From Streptomyces sp. NBC_00510 (GTDB taxonomy: Bacteria > Actinomycetota > Actinomycetes > Streptomycetales > Streptomycetaceae), in assembly GCA_036013505.1 (NCBI GenBank), contig CP107851.1:186001-250000 (forward strand): DNA of 64,000 nucleotides, written 5' to 3'. Below the pieces are notes generated by a model. It searched no databases, was not told where the DNA came from, and saw nothing but the letters and a program-made list of their open reading frames with translations. Position 1 is the first letter of the stretch. Each line of letters starts with the position of its first letter. Shown here in pieces: positions 52,378-61,911 of the stretch. The position numbers and the translations under genes were made by a program.

Positions 52378-52671
52378 ATGGCGCAACCGGTAAGTCGGCC
52401 AACGATCAGCGCTGAGCAGTTCAGCCGAGTGTGTGACGAGATTAGGAGCACGGCGGCGCCCGAGAAACACGCTCAGTCCATCCGGGACTGTGCTTTGCGC
52501 ATCCTGCAGATCCTGGGCCTGGCGCTCTCCACGGATGACCCGAGCAGGCTCCTCGCCGAACTCATGGCCCCTAGGGTGGCCCCACCCCCAGAGAGTCCTC
52601 GGTACACCCGAGAGGCCATCCTGGACATGCCTGACGAACAGCCAGGAGAAGATGAGGGCCCGGTCAGGTAG
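52378..52671 (+). CDS. Small hypothetical protein
   Basis: A 97-residue soluble helical protein. ATG 52378 is preceded by AGGAGGAG, one of the best ribosome-binding sites in the window. It reads SRPTISAEQFSRVCDEIRST, AAPEKHAQSIRDCALRILQI LGLALSTDDPSRLLAELM and an acidic tail. Not a family I recognise. The 380 bp after it contain no gene I can support. Confidence 0.6.
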   Translation: MAQPVSRPTISAEQFSRVCDEIRSTAAPEKHAQSIRDCALRILQILGLALSTDDPSRLLAELMAPRVAPPPESPRYTREAILDMPDEQPGEDEGPVR

Positions 52672-53048
52672 ACCGAGCCGTCACGCCCGATTACATCTCA
52701 GCTCGCGGGAGAGCTTCTGGTCCCCACTACTCAATCTTCGATGGCAAGCGGTCAAGGTTCGCTGGCACAGGACACCGGCGGGCGGGGGCTTGGTTGCCGC
52801 TCCCCCACCTCGCAGTCGACCGTGCGTACGATTTTGATACCACTGAGTGCTCCGGCGTCGGCTGGAACCTCCTGGCCCCCGCCCACGCGGAGCGCAGTCC
52901 GTAAGCCCGCCCAGCTGCCCGCCCGGTCTTTTGTAGCACGGGGCTGGCCGGGCCGGACTCGCAGACGCGGCCCCGCCGAACCCTGACCCGCCTGCCATGG
53001 CGGGACCGCCACGGCCGCCAGAGGGGCGGCGTGGCAGGCTGGTGGGCA

Positions 53049-53783
53049 TGTGTGGCCGCTATGTCTCCACCCGACGCCCCGAGAACCTGGTGCAGCAGTT
53101 CCGGGTCACCGAATGGAATCCGCAAGCCCTCATCGCGCCCAACTGGAACGTTGCCCCGACCAACCAAGTGTGGAGTGTCATCGAGGGCGTCGATCGGGAC
53201 ACAGGCGCGCTGGAGCGAGAGCTGCGGCCCCTGCGGTGGGGCTGATCCCGTCCTGGGACAAGGACCCGGCGATCGGCTCCAAGATGATCAACGCCCGGAT
53301 GGAGACGGTCCACGAGAAGTCCGCATACCGCCGCGCCTTCACCAAGCGCCGCTGCCTGCTGCCGGCTATTACGAGTGGGTCGCCGGCCCCGCCACCGAGG
53401 ACAGGAAAGCGCACAAGCAGCCCTACTTCATCAGCGCAGAGGGCAGTAAGCAGGGCATGGACTTCGCCGGCCTGTACGAATGGTGGCGAAACAAGGAGAT
53501 CGCGGGCGATGACGACCCTGGCGCTTGGCTGGCGACCTGCACGATCATCACTACCGAGGCGACCGATGTCGCCGGACGGGTCCATCCCCGTAGGCCGCTG
53601 ACCATCGCGGCTGCCGACTACGACGCGTGGCTCGACCCAGAACACCAGGACGTCGACGAACTTCGTGCCCTCCTGACGGCCCCGGCTGATGGCCACCTCT
53701 CGGTCCGGCCGGTGTCTTTGAAGGTCAACAGCGTGCGCAACAACGGACCTGAGCTCCTGGACGCAGTTGAGCCCGAGGGCTGA
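53049..53783 (+). pseudogene. SOS response-associated peptidase (SRAP/YedK), two frameshifts
   Basis: MCGRYVSTRRPENLVQQFRV with the catalytic Cys2 starts at ATG 53049. The protein then needs a frame change near 53243 to give IPSWDKDPAIGSKMINARME TVHEKSAYR and a second near 53365 to give YYEWVAGPATEDRKAHKQPY FISAEG. The end, PLTIAAADYDAWLDP and VSLKVNSVRNNGPEL, is intact, but the usual HDRMP active-site segment reads HPRRP. SRAP proteins crosslink to abasic sites in single-stranded DNA. This copy is dead unless both shifts are errors. Confidence 0.8.
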
Positions 53784-53973
53784 TCAGCCGCCAGGTGAGC
53801 GCTGGCGGTGCCTACGGCCTGACGGCGAGCTGAGCGAGGCGGCTGGATGAGGCGCAGCACCAGGCGCTTGCTGTCTTCATCGACCTCCACGACCCCGACC
53901 CCGCTTCCACCGGGCCCCTCCGCGGCAACAAGATCAGCCTCAGCACCAGCGCCTCGTCGGCCCTGCACGGCGG

Positions 53974-54381
53974 ATGGTCACAGCAGATCGTCCGCCACTG
54001 AATCCCCCGACCACCACGGGCGAACTCGTGTGGGAAGACGTCGGCAACGCCTACTTCATCCGTTCAGCCGGCACCGCCCGGCAGATGCTCGCCGGATACG
54101 GGGCCATCCCCGTCGGTGACGGCCGGGCACCCTGTGGGCTGGTGATCGGGTCGGACGGCGGAGGCCTGAGCTACATCACCGACCCCGACGGGCCTGTCTA
54201 CCGTACGCGGACGGCGACCCTGGACGAACCCGAACTCGACGTGGTGGCACAGGACCTGCAGCACTTCCTAGAACTGCTGGAACTGTCCCTGACACGGTTC
54301 ATCGCCATGGGGAACCGGGATACCTGTAGAACGGGGGCGTACCCCGCCACTCCGGGGCCGATGCCGTTGAGGACGCGATGA
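53974..54381 (+). CDS. Hypothetical protein, possibly SMI1/KNR4-like
   Basis: A 135-residue protein from ATG 53974. GELVWEDVGNAYFIRSAGTA, PCGLVIGSDGGGLSYITDPD GPVYRT and LDVVAQDLQHFLELLELSLT RFIA resemble the GSDGGG...YI and C-terminal helix of SUKH/SMI1 immunity proteins, but only loosely. The last 25 residues look out of frame. Its TGA overlaps the next ATG (ATGA at 54378-54381), implying coupling. A protein-like piece at 53840-53998 precedes it in another frame. Confidence 0.4.
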   Translation: MVTADRPPLNPPTTTGELVWEDVGNAYFIRSAGTARQMLAGYGAIPVGDGRAPCGLVIGSDGGGLSYITDPDGPVYRTRTATLDEPELDVVAQDLQHFLELLELSLTRFIAMGNRDTCRTGAYPATPGPMPLRTR

Positions 54382-54730
54382 AAGCCTGCACTGACGACGA
54401 ATACTGCCTCTACGTGAACGCCAGGGAAGGATCCACCCTGTGGTCGATCCTGGCAGACCGCACGAGAAGCGAAGACGAGAAGCTCTGGGCCGCGTACATC
54501 CCGGCGTTCGCCCGGCTCATCGTGCGCTGGCAGCGCCTGGGATTCATCACCGTCCGCCGAGGAACGACCTGGGACACCGCCACCGTAGGCACAGAGGTCC
54601 GGCCGATCAGGTCACCACCCTCGTACGAGACCCGGCCGTCTGGCGGTACGAGGAGCACCCGACCGTCTCCATCACCGTAGTGCTCGGGGACCGGGACATC
54701 ACCGAGCTGGAGGAAGGCACCGGCGAGTAA
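54378..54730 (+). pseudogene. Hypothetical protein, frameshifted
   Basis: ATG 54378 begins KACTDDEYCLYVNAREGSTL WSILADRTRSEDEKLWAAYI, PAFARLIVRWQRLGFITVRR. Near 54595 the good coding frame changes, continuing as DQVTTLVRDPAVWRYEEHPT VSITVVLGDRDITELEEGTGE to a stop at 54730. Joined, it is about 117 residues of unknown family. It is coupled to the previous gene. The 350 bp that follow hold no gene I can identify. Confidence 0.5.
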
Positions 54731-55082
54731 CCGGCACGGCCGAGCGGCGGAATGCAGCGACGCCCTGGAGGCCATCCACACGTGGCGTCCGTCGTGGCCC
54801 GTGCCCTGGCAGCGCAGCCACCGCTTGCACGGCAAAGCTCATCGAGAACCGCCAACTCCTGGCCACTACGCCCGGCCGGAACGTGCAAGGGCCTCGGCGC
54901 CTGGGAGTCCAGCCGTCCGACTTGTGCTACCGACGAAATGCGGCTCGTGAGGTGACGTAATGCCGGTCGTCGGCTCAGGCGCAGTGCGTGAACCTCCCGC
55001 CCCTGATTCCCTCACCGATGGCGGGCCGGTGTCGGAGAGTGGTGGCACAGTATCCGAGACTGATCGATAGGAAGTGGACACG

Positions 55083-55679
55083 ATGGGTGACTTCTTTGAG
55101 CGTATCGTCGATGTCGAGGCGACCGGTGAGGAGGCCGGGCCGCTTGCGGAGCGGATGGTCGCCTGGATGGTCACCGAGGGCCTGATCACACGTGAGCTGT
55201 CCAGCGACGGGGTGTACAGCCTGACCGTTGACGAGGGTTATGTGCCAGGTCCCAACTGGGCACGAGCCGTTGCCGACTCATCGGACCCGCACTGGCTGCC
55301 GGGCCCGGTGGCCGTCATCGTCGGGCGCGACTACCACGTCGGCGGTCAGGGAGCTGACGATGCGGAGTACGCCGTCTGCCCACGGTGCGAGGCCAAGACC
55401 GTGATCATCAACTATCCCGAGGAGTTCGAGGCGGACGAGGAAGTCTGGCAGCCGTTCAAGGACGGCATCGCCGCCTGGAAGGAAACTGGTGAAGGGAGCG
55501 CCACCTGCTCCACCTGCGGTGCCTCGGTCTCGGTCACTGAGTGGCGGTGGGAGTCCAATTTCGCGGTGGGCGCCCTCGCCTTCGACTTCTGGGGGTGGCC
55601 GCCGCTCTCCGCCAGCTTCTGCGCGATGTTCAGCCAGCAGCTGGGGCACCGCACGGTCGAGCATATGGGCAAGTTTTGA
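55083..55679 (+). CDS. Hypothetical zinc-ribbon protein
   Basis: A 198-residue protein with AGGAAGTGG before ATG 55083. The N-terminal half is soluble (ERIVDVEATGEEAGPLAERM, VAWMVTEGLITRELSSDGVY). The C-terminal half has two separated CxxC pairs (VCPRCEAKTVIINYPEEF and ATCSTCGASVSVTEW) that form a zinc ribbon. The end (NFAVGALAFDFWGWPPLSAS, CAMFSQQLGHRTVEHMGKF) is conserved-looking and aromatic. It is intact in a region of decayed genes. Function unknown; an immunity-type role is possible. Confidence 0.65.
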   Translation: MGDFFERIVDVEATGEEAGPLAERMVAWMVTEGLITRELSSDGVYSLTVDEGYVPGPNWARAVADSSDPHWLPGPVAVIVGRDYHVGGQGADDAEYAVCPRCEAKTVIINYPEEFEADEEVWQPFKDGIAAWKETGEGSATCSTCGASVSVTEWRWESNFAVGALAFDFWGWPPLSASFCAMFSQQLGHRTVEHMGKF

Positions 55680-55866
55680 CGGGAACGCTCACCCTCAGCG
55701 TGGGAAATCCGCCCAACGCGAGCCAGGTCCTTGCAGGTCAAGGAATTTCGTCGGTAGCTGTTGCCCGACGTTGAATGTGCCCATGGTGGCGACGCTGTGG
55801 CCGCCGACGGGTAGGCGTGTTGAGGTCCCGCTGGCGGGGTGCCGGGCGGGGCCGTGATGGGGATGG

Positions 55867-56022
55867 TCAGTCTGTCGCGAGGTATTCGTTGACGGCGATG
55901 CGGGCGGAGGCTTCGTCGACGAGGGACTTTTCGGCGGTGAAGGCTGCGATCAGGGACTGCGGGGCGAGGTTGTTGACGGCGCGGGGCAGGCCGCGGCCGG
56001 CGGAGCGGCTCTGGGCGTGCTG
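55867..56022 (-). pseudogene. C-terminal fragment of a transposon ATPase (TniB/ExeA-like)
   Basis: The minus strand encodes SAGRGLPRAVNNLAPQSLIA AFTAEKSLVDEASARIAVNE and a stop. This is the C-terminal end of the AAA ATPase that accompanies some actinomycete transposases (GxPRxVNNLAxxALxAA...DExxARxA). Nothing of the ATPase core remains. Confidence 0.6.
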
Positions 56023-57426
56023 TCAGTGGTTCCCGCGCTGTAATGCGTACAGCGTGGCGCCATGTTGGTTTTGCAGTGTCTTTCCGCCGGGGCCCGGGAA
56101 CGGCAGGGCCAGGACGTAGAGCGTGCGGCCGTCCGGGCACGCCACGGCTTCGCCGTTGGCGGTGAGGGGGTGGTGCCAGCGAGTGGTGCCGGAGGCGGGG
56201 TCCAGGAAGGTGAGCGTGCCGCGGTCGGTGTATTTCGTGGCGCGGGTGGCCACGCAGATCGTGCCGCCGGTCGGGACGGGGCCCTGTGAACTGATCTGGG
56301 TTCCCATGTCACGGGTCCAGCGGCGATGGCCGGTGGCGGCGTCGAAGACCTGGACGAGGTAGGAGCCGGTCAGTTCGGGGAACTTCCTTCCCCCGGCCAG
56401 GACGCTGTCGCCAAAGACGAGGAGGGGGGTCCTCACCATGTCGATGTCGGTGTCCGCCTGCCAGCGCGCACGTCCGGTCGAGGTGTCTATGGCGACGAGG
56501 GTGCTGCGGTACTGGTCCCCGTAACGACGAACCGCCGTGTACAGCGTGCCGCCTGCCAGCTGCATGCTCAACTCGGTTCCGACCGGCAGATTTCCCGCCC
56601 GCCGCAGGACCTTCCCCGAAACGGCGTCGAGCGTGATGAGCGCGTTGTGCCCCTGGTCGGCGCTCCCGCTACTCGGGCTGGCGGTGATGTGGAGTTCACC
56701 TCCGGCCAGGACCGGGGTTCCCAGGAAGCCTTCGGAAGGGAACTTCCAGCGCAGTGCGCCGGTCGCCAGGTCCAATGCCCACGCCATCGACCCCGCGTTG
56801 AACACCCCGGTGGTCAGGTACACCAGGCCGTTTTCCGTCACCAGTGCCGACGGTCCCAACGTCACCGCGGGCAGTCGGGTACGCCACCTGGTCCTGCCGG
56901 ACCCGGCGTCCAGCGCGTGCAGGACGGTCTCCGAGGCCACGGAGCTCTTTCCGATCACCACGATCATGACGTCCCCGACCGGTGCCGGGGCGTGCTGGGT
57001 CAGACCGTCGAGTTCGCGTTCCCACAGCACGCGGCCCGAGGACTTCTCCAGGCCGTTCACCACCGTCCGTCCGCCCGTGCGGACCCCGGTGATACAGACG
57101 ACGCCGGCGCCGAACACCGGGACGGACTGGCTCTCAAGCCCCGACAGCGCCTGCCACCGCTTGCCGCCGCGGGACTGCTCCACCGCAGCCACCCCGCCGA
57201 AACCCGACAAGTACAGGACCCCGGCGTGCGCGTTCAGCGCCGACGGATACAACCCGCCCAGCGGCATGGACCACCCCTGCTTCCACGGCCACTGCCTCAC
57301 GCCACTATCGAAGAGCCGCCAGACGCCCACCCCACCGGCCGCAGCAGCCAGGCCACCCGCGCCCAGAACCATCAACCGCCGCCGCCCCGCGAACAAGCCT
57401 GACACCGCCCCGTCAGTTGCCGTCAT
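56023..57426 (-). CDS. PQQ-like beta-propeller repeat protein, membrane-anchored or exported
   Basis: A 467-residue protein. After MTATDGAVSGLFAGRRR comes one hydrophobic segment (LMVLGAGGLAAAAGGVGVW), a signal or anchor with a twin-arginine-like start. The rest is a propeller with repeated blades ending in DxxSGxxRW-type turns: LEKSSGRVLWERELDGL, LDAGSGRTRWRTRLP, LDLATGALRWKFPSE, IDTSTGRARWQADTD, FDAATGHRRWTRDMG, LDPASGTTRWHHPL. Such domains act in envelope assembly, kinase sensing or binding. No kinase is fused. It overlaps the transposon ATPase fragment boundary. Confidence 0.85.
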   Translation of the reverse strand: MTATDGAVSGLFAGRRRLMVLGAGGLAAAAGGVGVWRLFDSGVRQWPWKQGWSMPLGGLYPSALNAHAGVLYLSGFGGVAAVEQSRGGKRWQALSGLESQSVPVFGAGVVCITGVRTGGRTVVNGLEKSSGRVLWERELDGLTQHAPAPVGDVMIVVIGKSSVASETVLHALDAGSGRTRWRTRLPAVTLGPSALVTENGLVYLTTGVFNAGSMAWALDLATGALRWKFPSEGFLGTPVLAGGELHITASPSSGSADQGHNALITLDAVSGKVLRRAGNLPVGTELSMQLAGGTLYTAVRRYGDQYRSTLVAIDTSTGRARWQADTDIDMVRTPLLVFGDSVLAGGRKFPELTGSYLVQVFDAATGHRRWTRDMGTQISSQGPVPTGGTICVATRATKYTDRGTLTFLDPASGTTRWHHPLTANGEAVACPDGRTLYVLALPFPGPGGKTLQNQHGATLYALQRGNH

Positions 57427-57799
57427 CCCGTCAACCGCCCCTGCCCCACACCGCCGCACCAACCCACCCGATCAACCATTCTCGCTCAACTGTTGCTGTG
57501 AACACCTGAGTTCGCCGGGTTCCAGGCTGCGATGACGAGGAGAGCTCCGCCCCAGCAGATGCCCTACTTTCTGGTTCCTGGGTTCGAACTGGTCATTCGT
57601 AGGATCAGCTGGACCCAGGGGTTCTGGGTATGGCTGTCAGCGGACCGCCGTGAGATGGCTGGAACCGATCCGATGCACCAGGAACCGGTACCTCGGGTGG
57701 AGTCCAGGCTCCCCACCGCACGGGTTGGGAGCCTGGACGGGCAACGCTACGAACACCCTCAGGCACAAGGTGCCCCACGACGGCACAACCGCCCCGCCG
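57427..57799. other. No recognisable gene
   Basis: Between the beta-propeller start and the truncated Nudix gene. No supported ORF, repeat or strong hairpin. Confidence 0.4.
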
Positions 57800-58087
57800 T
57801 CATGCTCCGGGCATCGCCGCCCCCCGCGCAGAGGTCAGGCCGGTCTCTTCCCGTACCTCGCGGGCGACGGTGTCGCGGAAGTCCTCGCCCGCTTTGGCGT
57901 AGCCGGTGGGCAGGCCCCACTGGCGGTCTTCGGGCCACATGCGGTGGCGCAACAGGAGCACGCGGCCCTCGGCGTCGCGGACAATGCCCGTGACGCCGAC
58001 GATGTATTTGCTGTGCACGAGCCACAGGACCCGCCACTGCATGGGTCCTGCGATGAGCCGCCAGACTCGGGCGATGATGCGCTTCAT
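57800..58087 (-). pseudogene. Nudix hydrolase, C-terminally truncated
   Basis: From ATG 58087: KRIIARVWRLIAGPMQWRVL WLVHSKYIVGVTGIVRDAEG, then the complete Nudix box GYAKAGEDFRDTVAREVREE TGL, after which the protein ends within a few unrelated residues (95 in total against about 150 usual). The metal-binding REVREETG is intact, but the strands that complete the fold are lost. Nudix enzymes cleave nucleoside diphosphates linked to other groups. Confidence 0.75.
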
Positions 58088-58373
58088 GCCATGCCTCTCG
58101 GGAGTTGGGCCGACCGTGCGTCCCGCGCAAGGGCCACGATCGCGCATCAAAGGGTGACCTTCCAAACACGCCGAGTGAACGGATTCGGAGGTCCGCCGCA
58201 CGCGCCGGCTGAAGAATCCGGGCAGGTTCACCGTTAGGCGCGGCAGGTTGATGCTCGGCCTGCGGTGGATCGCGCGGACCGCCCTCCAACGGCGGGACGC
58301 GGGGGTTCTCCTTCCCGGGATGGGAAGGAGTCTCGCTCGTCAGAGGGCGTGGAAGCCCGGCGTGGCAGCGAAC

Positions 58374-58620
58374 TACTCGCGCGGACTCGGTGTCCGCAGG
58401 AAACGGTCGAGGAGACCGCGGAGCAGAATCGGGGGCACGAGGCGGTCACCGACGGGCGGCAGCCAGTACAGGCCGGGGGTACCTCTTGGGCCGGCGGGGG
58501 CAGAGTCAGGATGTTCGGGCGCCGACACACACGCCGTAGGGGTGCGGCTCCCACCGGACGGTCGTCCCCGGCGGCACGAGCCACTGCAGAGGTAGTGACA
58601 GCGCCGCCCACATCAGATCG
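58374..58620 (-). pseudogene. Fragment related to the hypothetical protein at 49297
   Basis: The minus strand encodes LPLQWLVPPGTTVRWEPHPY GVCVGA and, after a frame change, RGTPGLYWLPPVGDRLVPPI LLRGLLDRFL. It resembles MWLVPPGTVHAWEHPHALCF, HWRKPQRLGHLVDTDCLHHA LGRF of the gene at 49297-49977. No start is present. Confidence 0.35.
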
Positions 58621-59065
58621 AGCTGAGGCCGATCTCGAGCGGGAAAGGAACTGCGGTCTTCACGACGTCGGTGAAGACATCGCCGTCGCGATAGAGCCCG
58701 ACTGCTGGATCGAGCACGTAGGTATACACCAGAGGTACCCCGTTGGCTGTCTGCTCCACACGCCAGTAGAAGGAGATCCCAGCCTTGGCGTACTGCTCCA
58801 TCTTCACGATCCGGTCGGTTGTCTCCGAGCCGGGCGAGACCACCTCCACAACCAGAAGCACATGCCCCGGCCTCGTGGGGGTGATGTCGATCGTGTCTGC
58901 CCGGTACACCACGACGTCCGGACGGCGGTTCGTCAGCGGAACATCCTGCAGCCGGACATCAAAGTCCGTGTCCGCGTTCCATTCCGGCGACGCCGCAGAA
59001 TCCAGGGCATTAGCCAGAAATCGGGCCAGGCGATTGTGGCGTTTGGACTGCGGGTGTACCAGCCG
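58613..59065 (-). pseudogene. Uma2 family protein lacking its N-terminus
   Basis: Reads GRLVHPQSKRHNRLARFLAN ALDSAA, DVRLQDVPLTNRRPDVVVYRADTIDITPT, then HVLLVVEVVSPGSETTDRIV KMEQYAKAGISFYWRVEQ and a proper C-terminus. This is the Uma2 core with its Asp and Glu-x-Val-Ser-Pro metal site intact, but the first ~40 residues and the start codon are missing; the frame upstream (59066 on) is unrelated. A full-length relative lies at 42990-43550. Confidence 0.65.
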
Positions 59066-59256
59066 CCCCCGTGAGCTGGTGGGGCCATGCCGCGGCCACG
59101 GGCGCGCCGCCCTGCGGCTGGGCTGCCGGGCGGGTGTGGCGATGGCAGGGGGGTATACCAGGTCCCTGCGATGGCAGGGGGCCTGGTGTGGCGGGCGGGC
59201 CGGATTTCCTGCAAGAGGGGTCCTGTGGTCCTGCTGGGGGTGACCTCGCCGAAGGC

Positions 59257-59272
59257 GGTAACAACTGTTACC
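59257..59272. promoter_or_regulatory. Palindromic operator of the RHH/Doc-like module
   Basis: GGTAACA/TGTTACC around 2 bp, ending 8 bp before the antitoxin ATG (59281). A bound repressor would cover the translation start, as in autoregulated toxin-antitoxin operons. Confidence 0.6.
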
Positions 59273-59280
59273 ATCCGGGT

Positions 59281-59517
59281 ATGGCTAAGACACAACTCGG
59301 AGCGCGCGTCGACGACGAGGTCGCGGAGATCGCCCGGAAGCGAGCGGCGGACCGTGGGCTGTCGATCGGTGACTACCTGTCCCAGCTCGTCCTGGAGGAC
59401 GCGAGCGGACTGCGGGCACGCGCTATGGGCGCGGCCGAGCGGTTCCTCGCCGAGCACCAGGAGCTCTTCGACGAGGCTGAGCAGGGCCAGGACGGGGCGG
59501 GGGCGGACGCCGCCTAA
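59281..59517 (+). CDS. Ribbon-helix-helix type antitoxin
   Basis: A 78-residue protein: AKTQLGARVDDEVAEIARKR, AADRGLSIGDYLSQLVLEDA form the strand-helix-helix of RHH proteins, followed by an acidic C-terminal tail (LAEHQELFDEAEQGQDGAGA) for toxin binding. It has no Shine-Dalgarno before ATG 59281, only the palindrome, so the message may be leaderless. Its TAA shares one base with the toxin ATG (TAATG). Confidence 0.75.
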   Translation: MAKTQLGARVDDEVAEIARKRAADRGLSIGDYLSQLVLEDASGLRARAMGAAERFLAEHQELFDEAEQGQDGAGADAA

Positions 59518-59891
59518 TGGAACTGCACATCGACGTCCCCTGGATCCTGCAGGTGGCCGAGCTTGCTGGAGCCGGCGATCCGGCGCCCGACGACTACGGC
59601 GTGCCGGTCGCGGCGTGCGCGCGGCATCAGGCCGAGTTGCTGGAGCAGCCGGTCTACGACGGGCCGTACGCGCGGGCTGCGGCACTGGTGCACACCCTGG
59701 GCCGATGCCGGTGGCTGGAGCGGTCCAACCTCGCCGTCGCCGCCGCCACAGGAGTCATGTACCTCGAAACGTCAGGGATCTCCGTCAAACCGTCCCGCCA
59801 GGACGCCATCGCCCTACGCGACCTTCTCCTGGACCCTGCCTGCACCGCGGCCAGGATTGCCGCCGTGCTGCGGACCTGGCCGTCAACCTGA
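59517..59891 (+). CDS. Doc-like toxin of the RHH module
   Basis: A 124-residue protein: HIDVPWILQVAELAG, DDYGVPVAACARHQAELLEQ PVYDGPYARAAALVHTLGRC and LERSNLAVAAATGVMYLETS GISVKPS. The pattern agrees with the small streptomycete proteins annotated as Doc toxins, in which the Fic motif is degenerate (no HPFxxGNGR here). Activity is therefore uncertain, but coupling to an RHH antitoxin and the shared operator support a TA pair. Confidence 0.65.
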   Translation: MELHIDVPWILQVAELAGAGDPAPDDYGVPVAACARHQAELLEQPVYDGPYARAAALVHTLGRCRWLERSNLAVAAATGVMYLETSGISVKPSRQDAIALRDLLLDPACTAARIAAVLRTWPST

Positions 59892-59941
59892 TCGTCTTGG
59901 TTGGGCGTGGTGCCGCCTTTCGGGCGGCACCACGCGTTTGG

Positions 59942-60190
59942 TCATGACGCACCCTGCCCCGAAGAACGCGCGAGACGCCTGGAACAGGCACGGTCCGCCA
60001 GGGCGCCAATGCCGATTGCAACGGCGGTGGCGATCGTCGGCAGCGCGTAGGGGACCGGGGCCACCTCGCAGTCCTCCACTCCCGCCACAGCACGAAGGGA
60101 CTCCAGACCAGGACGGCCAGGGCGGCGCCCCATCCCCTGTACGGGATCCTGCGGCGCGCCTGGCTGGTGGACGGGGTCGGTGTGCTCAAG
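59942..60190 (-). pseudogene. Small two-helix membrane protein, probable frameshift
   Basis: Begins near a TTG at 60190 with STPTPSTSQARRRIPYRGWG AALAVLVWSPFVLWREWR. In a second frame it continues EVAPVPYALPTIATAVAIGI GALADRACSRRLARSSG to a stop at 59942. Each part has one hydrophobic helix; one base change near 60085 would join them. Unknown function. Confidence 0.4.
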
Positions 60191-60235
60191 GGGTGGTACT
60201 CCCTCCGGGTGAGTGGGACCGAGTACGGGACCGCC

Positions 60236-60440
60236 CGTCGACCGGAACGTCGGCCACCGTCCGCCAGTGATAGCCGTGCACCCGACCCGACGAGGCCCGG
60301 CACACCTGGCAGACCGCGGTGTCCAACGGCGTCCGGGCCCGCACCACGATCCGCTCACCCTCGCCGGCCACATCCTCCATGACCAGCGGGGCGGACCCGA
60401 AAACACCATCTGCACAAGCTCGTTGACATCCACCACATAA
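60236..60440 (-). pseudogene. ISL3-family transposase N-terminal fragment
   Basis: The minus strand reads VFGSAPLVMEDVAGEGERIV VRARTPLDTAVCQVCRASSG RVHGYHWRTVADVPVDGR, the N-terminal zinc region of ISL3 transposases (VRAxT..AxCPxCGxxSxRVHxxYxRxxxDLP). The catalytic part is absent. Confidence 0.7.
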
Positions 60441-60618
60441 AGGCCAACGACCCTCACAACTCTCCGCCACCACCGAATGCGAGACAGGTCCGAAGACCGT
60501 ACAGACCCACACCCAACAGCGATTGCCACGTTGTAGCCCGTACACCTGAAAGATGCGTGACACTGCTGTCGGGAAGGGCAGTTGACTCGCACAGCGATCG
60601 GTGGCTGGGAGGACCGCG

Positions 60619-61911
60619 ATGGCACGGTGGGAGACCAAGGCCGACCAGCAATTCTGGATGGGCCTAGCGGCGCAGCGGTCGGGGCGGATTACGGAGGCGC
60701 TTTCCGCGCACCGGCGGGCCGTGGGGATACTGCGAGGCCGGCTCCGTCGGCATCCGGGTGCTGCCGCGGTGCACGAGAAGCTCGCCGCCGTGCTGTATTC
60801 CCTGGGCTCCTCTCTCGTCGCCAGTGGAGAGCCGGACGAGGCGGCCAAGGTGCTGGAGGACAGTGAGCACCACTACGTCATGTCCGCGGCACCGGAGGTG
60901 GACCTGCTCGTTGCTGACGTCCAGGCGCGCAGGACCGGTGCCCACGGCCTCGCTGGGCACCCTGTATCGGCGCTGACGGACATCGACCGGGCCCTGACCG
61001 CGTACGCCCGGCGGGGTGTCCATGCGGAGGGGCCGCCGCGATCCCTCGACCTGGCGCGGGTCCTGAGCCAGGCCGCGGTCGTCCACCGGATCCACGGCGA
61101 CACCGACCAGGCGCTGGCCTGCGCCGGACAGGCCCTGGCCCGATACAACGAGGGCTTCGCTGCCGTGAACACCGACCCGTCCGCCCACCTCGGATACATG
61201 ATCGACATGGCCGCGGACACCGCCTCCGCGTTGGAAGCGGCCAAGGGGAACTGGCCCTCGGCACTGGCCGTCGACGACATGGTGCTCCACGTCGTCGAGC
61301 AGGGCTGGGGCGACCCCGCGAAGGCGCTGGCCCGCAAGGGCGTGCATCTGCGCGCGGCCGGACGCACCGCACAGGCCCAGCCCTTCCTGGCCCACGCCGC
61401 CGAGCTGTCTGCGACGGCCGTGGAGCGGGAGCAGCGCACCCTCACGCAGCCGCACCCCCGCTCCCTGGACGAGGTGCTCCGCACAGCGGGCGCGGCGACC
61501 GGAGTGGTCGGCGTTGCCGTGCTGCGCCGGGTGCTGACCCGACAGGAGTCTTACTCCGCCTCCGCCCGCATGTCTGACCAGGCGACCGCTCCCGCGCACG
61601 CCCGGTCCCTCTCCGTCCTCGCCGCGGCCGTCGACCCCGAGACCGACGGCGACGCCGCCTGGCGACTGTCCCTCGAGAGCCACCTGCTCTACCACGCGCT
61701 CCTGCGCAACCGCCCCGCTTCCTCCCGCGCCTGGCTCAGCACTCAGGCAGACACCTGGGCGACCGCACTGCGCGTCATGGTCCGGGTCAGCCGCCTGATC
61801 GGCAGTGAGGCCATGCAAAACGACGTGCGGGCCACCGTGGCCCGCTTCACTGAAGAGACCGCCTTCCCGGTGGATGACCCACGTGAGGTTTCCCCAAGGC
61901 CGGGTAGTTAA
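60619..61911 (+). CDS. TPR-repeat protein
   Basis: A 430-residue all-helical protein; ATG 60619 has GGGAGGA upstream. TPR-like units are evident: RSGRITEALSAHRRAVGILR, VHEKLAAVLYSLGSSLVASG EPDEAAKVLEDSEHHY, DLARVLSQAAVVHRIHGDTD QALACAGQALARYNEGFAAV and DPAKALARKGVHLRAAGRTA QAQPFLAHAAEL. No DNA-binding domain is fused. Proteins of this build accompany Streptomyces transcription regulators or serve as scaffolds; the partner is unknown. Confidence 0.7.
   Translation: MARWETKADQQFWMGLAAQRSGRITEALSAHRRAVGILRGRLRRHPGAAAVHEKLAAVLYSLGSSLVASGEPDEAAKVLEDSEHHYVMSAAPEVDLLVADVQARRTGAHGLAGHPVSALTDIDRALTAYARRGVHAEGPPRSLDLARVLSQAAVVHRIHGDTDQALACAGQALARYNEGFAAVNTDPSAHLGYMIDMAADTASALEAAKGNWPSALAVDDMVLHVVEQGWGDPAKALARKGVHLRAAGRTAQAQPFLAHAAELSATAVEREQRTLTQPHPRSLDEVLRTAGAATGVVGVAVLRRVLTRQESYSASARMSDQATAPAHARSLSVLAAAVDPETDGDAAWRLSLESHLLYHALLRNRPASSRAWLSTQADTWATALRVMVRVSRLIGSEAMQNDVRATVARFTEETAFPVDDPREVSPRPGS

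Noticed and set aside
59517..59891. Canonical Fic/Doc enzyme
   Set aside because: There is no HPFxxGNGR-type motif, so I call it only Doc-like on length and layout.
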